From: Novosphingobium sp.
GTDB lineage: Bacteria > Pseudomonadota > Alphaproteobacteria > Sphingomonadales > Sphingomonadaceae
Assembly: GCF_027531025.1 (NCBI RefSeq)
Contig: NZ_JAPZQX010000003.1
Coordinates: forward strand, 434,001-498,000
DNA length: 64,000 nucleotides
Direction of reading: 5' to 3'
Shown: positions 60,831 through 64,000 of the stretch, piece after piece
Numbering within the stretch: position 1 is the stretch's first letter
Layout: each line of letters begins with the position of its first letter
Program-made: the position numbers and the translations under genes
Notes under the pieces: generated by a model
Told to the model about the DNA's origin: nothing
Seen by the model: the letters and a program-made list of their open reading frames with translations, nothing else
Database searches by the model: none

Positions 60831-62120
60831 ATGGGTACCTTTACCTTCAGACTCCCCGACATTGGCGAAGGCATCGCCGAGGCCGAGATCGTCACCTGGC
60901 ACGTCAAGGTGGGCGACCGGGTCGAGGAAGACGGCAAGCTGGCCGATGTCATGACCGACAAGGCCACCGTCGAGATGGAAAGCCCGGTTTCAGGCGTCGT
61001 GGTTCAGGTGGCCGGGGCCGAAGGCGACATGATCGCGATTGGCTCGCCGCTGGTGGTGATCGAAACCGATGGAGAAGGGGAGGCTGAGGAGGCCGCGCCC
61101 GCGCCCAAGGCGGAAGCGGCGCCTGCGCCCGAATCCGCCCCAGATCCCGTTCGGGCTGAGCCTGTCGAAGCCCCGTCCGCCACTTTGCCGGATGCGCCGA
61201 AATCGGAAGCCAGCCCTTCGACAAGCTCAGGGCGAACGGATCATGGAGCAAGGATCCTCGCCAGCCCCGCCGTGCGTGCCCGCGCGGCTGATCTGGGCAT
61301 CGATCTGGCCCAGGTGAAGCCGGCCGAGGATGGCCGCATTCGTCACGCCGATCTTGATGCTTTCCTGGCTTACAATGCCGGCGGCGGGTTCCGCGCGCCG
61401 GGTGGCAAGCGCGCCGATCAGCAGGTGCGCGTGATCGGCCTGCGCCGCCGCATCTCGGAAAACATGGCCGCGTCCAAGCGCAACATCCCGCATTTCTCCT
61501 ACGTCGAGGAAAGTGACGTGACCGCGCTGGAGGAAATGCGCGCGCAGTTGAACGCCGCCCGTGGGAACCGGCCCAAGCTGACCATGCTGCCGCTGTTGAT
61601 CACCGCGCTTTGCCGGGCGCTGCCCGATTTCCCGATGATCAACGCCCGCTTCGATGACGAGGCCGGGGTGGTGACGCGGTTCGGTTCGGTCCACCTGGGC
61701 ATGGCGACCCAGACCGATGCCGGGCTGATGGTGCCGGTGATCCGCGATGCGCAGGACAAGAACCTGTGGCAGCTGGCAGCGGAAATCACTCGCCTGGCCG
61801 AAGCGGCCCGCAACGGCACGGCCAAGAGCGAGGAACTGTCCGGCTCTACGATCACGCTGACCTCGCTCGGGCCGCTGGGCGGTGTGGCCCATACCCCGGT
61901 GATCAACCGCCCCGAAGTGGCGATCATCGGCCCCAACCGGATCGTCGAACGGCCGATGTTCGTGCCCGATGGCCTCGGCGGTGAACGCATCGAAAAGCGC
62001 AAGTTGATGAACCTGTCGATCAGCTGCGACCACCGCGTCGTTGATGGCTGGGATGCGGCAAGCTTTGTCCAGGCGGTCAAGCGCCTGATCGAAACACCGG
62101 TATTGCTGCTGGCCGACTAG
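60831..62120 (+). CDS. bkdB: Branched-chain dehydrogenase E2, dihydrolipoamide acyltransferase
   Basis: Predicted 429 residues. Lipoyl domain 1-80 (lipoyl Lys44 in VMTDKATVEMES), acidic Ala/Pro linker 83-138, E3-binding domain about 140-178 (LASPAVRARAADLGIDLAQV), catalytic domain after 195 with SCDHRVVDGWDAAS (catalytic His about 402). The linker contains residues encoded by a dispersed inverted repeat (bases 61147-61239). It passes the acyl group to CoA and forms the core of the complex. No lpd (E3) gene follows, so E3 is supplied from elsewhere. Confidence 0.96.
   Translation: MGTFTFRLPDIGEGIAEAEIVTWHVKVGDRVEEDGKLADVMTDKATVEMESPVSGVVVQVAGAEGDMIAIGSPLVVIETDGEGEAEEAAPAPKAEAAPAPESAPDPVRAEPVEAPSATLPDAPKSEASPSTSSGRTDHGARILASPAVRARAADLGIDLAQVKPAEDGRIRHADLDAFLAYNAGGGFRAPGGKRADQQVRVIGLRRRISENMAASKRNIPHFSYVEESDVTALEEMRAQLNAARGNRPKLTMLPLLITALCRALPDFPMINARFDDEAGVVTRFGSVHLGMATQTDAGLMVPVIRDAQDKNLWQLAAEITRLAEAARNGTAKSEELSGSTITLTSLGPLGGVAHTPVINRPEVAIIGPNRIVERPMFVPDGLGGERIEKRKLMNLSISCDHRVVDGWDAASFVQAVKRLIETPVLLLAD
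61147..61239. repeat. Dispersed inverted repeat inside the E2 linker coding region
   Basis: The left arm starts CCGTTCGGGCTGAGCCTG (61147-61170) and the right arm starts CTTCGACAAGCTCAGGGC (61216-61239). The arms are 24 bases each and pair at 21, with 45 bases between. The CTTCGACAAGCTCAGG type is a common repeat in sphingomonads and other Proteobacteria. Here it is translated in frame as P-V-R-A-E-P-V-E-A and S-P-S-T-S-S-G-R-T, the typical peptides such repeats give. Confidence 0.9.
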
Positions 62121-62130
62121 GCCAGCGCGT

Positions 62131-62574
62131 CTATCGCACGATGGCGCTGTAGGCGATCCGGCCTTGTCCGCGCGCGGCTGTGCGCGGGTCGACGCGCCAG
62201 CGCACGTGGGTCACGTCTTCCGGCGTGGCGATCCGGTTGCCGACCCGCATCGTGGCCAGCTTGCCCCAGGTCTTGCCGCCGTCGATCGAGACTTCCTCGT
62301 CGCCATTGGCGCTGCCCTGGAACTGGACCGATCGGGGCAGGGGATTGGTCACGGTAAAGCCACCATCGCCGCCCATCCGGTACCAGCGCACGACATAGAC
62401 CACCCGGTCGCCGCGGCTGAGGTCGCTAGCAGGTTCGAGCAGGCGCCCGGCATCCGGCGTGATCCGTTCGACAAAGACTGCGCTGTCCAGCGCGACCGCC
62501 GGGCTGGCCTCTGCAGCAGTTGCGGTGGCGGTCAGGCACAGGCCGATCAGTGCGGCAAATGCAGTGCGATTCAT
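62131..62574 (-). CDS. Exported protein of unknown function (DUF11-like beta domain)
   Basis: Predicted 147 residues. Signal peptide (FAALIGLCLTATATAAEASP). The mature part looks like one beta sandwich: RLLEPASDLSRGDRVVYVVR, GGFTVTNPLPRSVQFQGSAN, VSIDGGKTWGKLATMRVGNR, VTHVRWRVDPRTAARGQGRI. These resemble the conserved strand set of DUF11-type repeat proteins with a single unit. Convergent with bkdB, 10 bases away. Confidence 0.75.
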   Translation of the reverse strand: MNRTAFAALIGLCLTATATAAEASPAVALDSAVFVERITPDAGRLLEPASDLSRGDRVVYVVRWYRMGGDGGFTVTNPLPRSVQFQGSANGDEEVSIDGGKTWGKLATMRVGNRIATPEDVTHVRWRVDPRTAARGQGRIAYSAIVR

Positions 62575-62691
62575 CCCCGTTAGCCCCTTGAAGTTGCGAC
62601 ACTGCTTGTCGCAGCAAGGGGCAAAGGAATGGTTAATGCGGCCTTAGCCATGTTGCGAAAACGGGGTCGCGAAATATGCCGCGAAACCCCG

Positions 62692-62720
62692 TTGACAGCC
62701 CCGCCGTGCTGGCCTAGTGG
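62692..62720 (+). promoter_or_regulatory. Candidate promoter of tRNA-Asp
   Basis: TTGACA (62692-62697), 17 bases, TAGTGG (62715-62720), 20 bases before the tRNA. It overlaps the right arm of a small dyad, AACGGGGT (62660-62667) with ACCCCGTT (62686-62693). Confidence 0.45.
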
Positions 62721-62740
62721 CGCGGCTCCCAAGTGGCTGC

Positions 62741-62817
62741 GCGGGTGTAGCTCAGTTGGTTAGAGTGTCGGCCTGTCACGCCGAAGGTCGCGGGTTCGAG
62801 CCCCGTCACTCGCGCCA
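62741..62817 (+). tRNA. tRNA-Asp(GTC)
   Basis: 77 bases, acceptor GCGGGTG/CACTCGC, D arm TAGCTCAGTTGGTTAGAG, anticodon loop CTGTCAC (GTC), T arm GCGGGTTCGAGCCCCGT, encoded CCA. The only tRNA of the window on the plus strand. Confidence 0.97.
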
Positions 62818-62831
62818 CTTGGGAAGTTTCC

Positions 62832-63914
62832 TCAAAAAGCGTCGGAATAATCCACGGCCTGGCTGCCGCTCGGCAGGCTGACGATCATGCCGTCGTGCGC
62901 CACGCGCAGATCGCCGGTCCAGATCTTGCCCGCATCGCCCAGGAACAGCCGCTCGATCAGCTTGACCGGCGGGGCGGGGACCACGTGATAGAGAACCAGG
63001 GATTTGACCCCGGCTTCCTTAGCCGCGCGCGCAGCGTCTTCCGGGCTCGCGTGATAGCCGGGGATGTCGGCCATGATCTTCGCCTGATCGCCCCGGCCGC
63101 GCTCGGCCAGCTTCGCGCCCATCGCGCCGATCATCTTCGGGTTCAGCGCCTCGTGGAACATCACGTCCGCGCCCTTGGAGGCTGCGACGAAATCGGGGGC
63201 GTAGATGGTGTCGCCGCTGATCGCCACCGAGCGGCCCTTGTAGTCCAGTCGGAAGCCGAATGCGGGCTTCACCGGATCGTGAATCACCCGGATCGCGGTG
63301 ATCTTCACGCCGCCCTGATCGTAGACCACCTGGCTGGCCTGACCTTCGGCCAAGGTGATGATGCTGGCCGCACCGCCGAACCCGCCGGGCCGGGCCACCG
63401 CCGGGCCGTGGTGGGCGATGCGATAGCCTTTGTCGCGTTCATAGACCTGCATCAGCCCGGCGATGACCTGGTCGGTGCCTTCCGGCCCGCTGACGGGCAG
63501 CGGCGTGCCGCGCGAACCGGCGATCCAGGCCTGGAGTAATAGTTCGCCCAGGCCATCGATGTGATCGGAATGGAGGTGGGTCAGATAGGCACCCTGCAGC
63601 TTGTCCATCGGAAAACCCATCCGGCCCAGCTTGCGGATCGAACCGGCCCCGGCATCGAAGACGAAACCCTGCTGACCGGCCAGCACGGCCAGGCATGGCC
63701 CGGCGCGGTCAGCGTCGGGCATGGGCGAACCGGAACCGCAGACATAGACATGGACGCCATCGGGCAGGGCGGCAGAACGATCGATGCCGACGTTCTGATC
63801 GATCGCGGTGTCGAAGGCGCGTTGCGCGAGCCGGTCGCGGCCCAGGAACAGGGCAAGGCCGACTGCCAGAACCACTACGGCAATCCCAAGTCCCAGCTTG
63901 CGCTTCATGCTCAT
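62832..63914 (-). CDS. Membrane-anchored MBL-fold hydrolase (RNase Z/arylsulfatase-like)
   Basis: Predicted 360 residues. One N-terminal membrane segment (LGLGIAVVVLAVGLALFLG), so periplasmic or membrane-anchored. Metallo-beta-lactamase motif TH-L-H-S-D-H-I-D-G with H113, H115, D117 and H118; VFDAGAGSIRKLG before it; ISGDTIYAPDF supplies the Asp ligand and LVLYHVVPAP the last His. Overall pattern is of the ElaC/arylsulfatase-like group, but the export signal argues against tRNA processing. GGGAG precedes the start. Confidence 0.88.
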   Translation of the reverse strand: MSMKRKLGLGIAVVVLAVGLALFLGRDRLAQRAFDTAIDQNVGIDRSAALPDGVHVYVCGSGSPMPDADRAGPCLAVLAGQQGFVFDAGAGSIRKLGRMGFPMDKLQGAYLTHLHSDHIDGLGELLLQAWIAGSRGTPLPVSGPEGTDQVIAGLMQVYERDKGYRIAHHGPAVARPGGFGGAASIITLAEGQASQVVYDQGGVKITAIRVIHDPVKPAFGFRLDYKGRSVAISGDTIYAPDFVAASKGADVMFHEALNPKMIGAMGAKLAERGRGDQAKIMADIPGYHASPEDAARAAKEAGVKSLVLYHVVPAPPVKLIERLFLGDAGKIWTGDLRVAHDGMIVSLPSGSQAVDYSDAF

Positions 63915-63982
63915 CGCCCGCTCTCCCCATGTTGTCGGGAGGCAGATTGCCGAGGTTGGCGGCTTGCGGCAAGGAGTAAGGC

Positions 63983-64000
63983 ATGAACCCGGATGATGCC
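63983..64000 (+). CDS. Start of a gene running off the right edge
   Basis: AAGGAG (63971-63976) lies six bases before ATG 63983, followed by M-N-P-D-D-A to the end of the window. The ribosome site is the best seen in this region, and the gene is divergent from the MBL hydrolase. Six residues do not allow a family call. Confidence 0.5.

Overview
The window is 64 kb of a high-GC alphaproteobacterial chromosome, most likely from the order Sphingomonadales (Sphingomonas, Novosphingobium or Erythrobacter type). The lineage call is an inference from gene content: an NDUFS4-like complex I accessory subunit, a gene-transfer-agent type holin, a DUF6456 protein, a lon-HU pair, an mfd-sdhE-recG cluster, a short SRP RNA, and the repeat families seen at 52.5 and 61.2 kb. 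Almost all of it is ordinary core chromosome. There is no rRNA, CRISPR array, transposase or integrase gene in the window.

Layout, left to right. 0-7 kb: a DUF1501/DUF1800 pair, tRNA-Pro(TGG), a tiny lipoprotein, an M20 peptidase, tRNA(CAT), a polysaccharide deacetylase coupled to a probably degenerate histidine kinase, and an Lrp-type regulator. 7-12 kb: accB-accC (first step of fatty acid synthesis), a small lipoprotein, a GTA-type holin, an OmpW porin and a small exported protein, two of them followed by strong terminators. 12-16.3 kb: a four-gene signalling cassette of two histidine kinases and two response regulators with overlapping or nearly abutting genes. 16.3-20 kb: tRNA-Pro(GGG) and yajC-secD-secF. 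20-28 kb: a glycosyltransferase, an XRE regulator, DUF6456, an ABC-F ATPase, a D-amino-acid aminotransferase, a PepSY/OmpR-type two-component operon, and chorismate mutase. 28-36 kb: a polyprenyl diphosphate synthase, hrpB, the complex I subunit, the SRP RNA gene, dnaX and ybaB. 36-46 kb: tandem amidohydrolases, lon, HU, secA and a TSUP permease. 46-54.7 kb: tRNA-Asn, NAD kinase, an EAL protein, mfd, sdhE and recG. 54.7-56 kb: a small AT-richer accessory cassette. 56-64 kb: an L,D-transpeptidase-like protein, DUF3429, tRNA-Pro(CGG), thyA, the branched-chain 2-oxoacid dehydrogenase E1a-E1b-E2 operon, tRNA-Asp and an MBL-fold hydrolase.

The most interesting stretch is the cassette behind recG. 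A lipoprotein gene of lower GC is followed by a second, internally shortened copy of the recG 3' end. The copy keeps the recG reading frame and differs only by synonymous third-position changes. This is the pattern left when DNA enters at the 3' end of a gene and restores it with a related allele. The next gene carries an R-N-x3-H motif like that of HEPN RNases, so the cassette may be a small defence or toxin locus (inference).

Two other recurring signals stand out. The tRNA, SRP RNA, accB and yajC genes share a promoter layout TTGCCA-like, 16-17 bases, then TATAGG-like. All three proline tRNA isoacceptors (TGG, GGG, CGG) lie in this one window as separate single genes. A common dispersed inverted repeat has also been built into the linker of the E2 protein.
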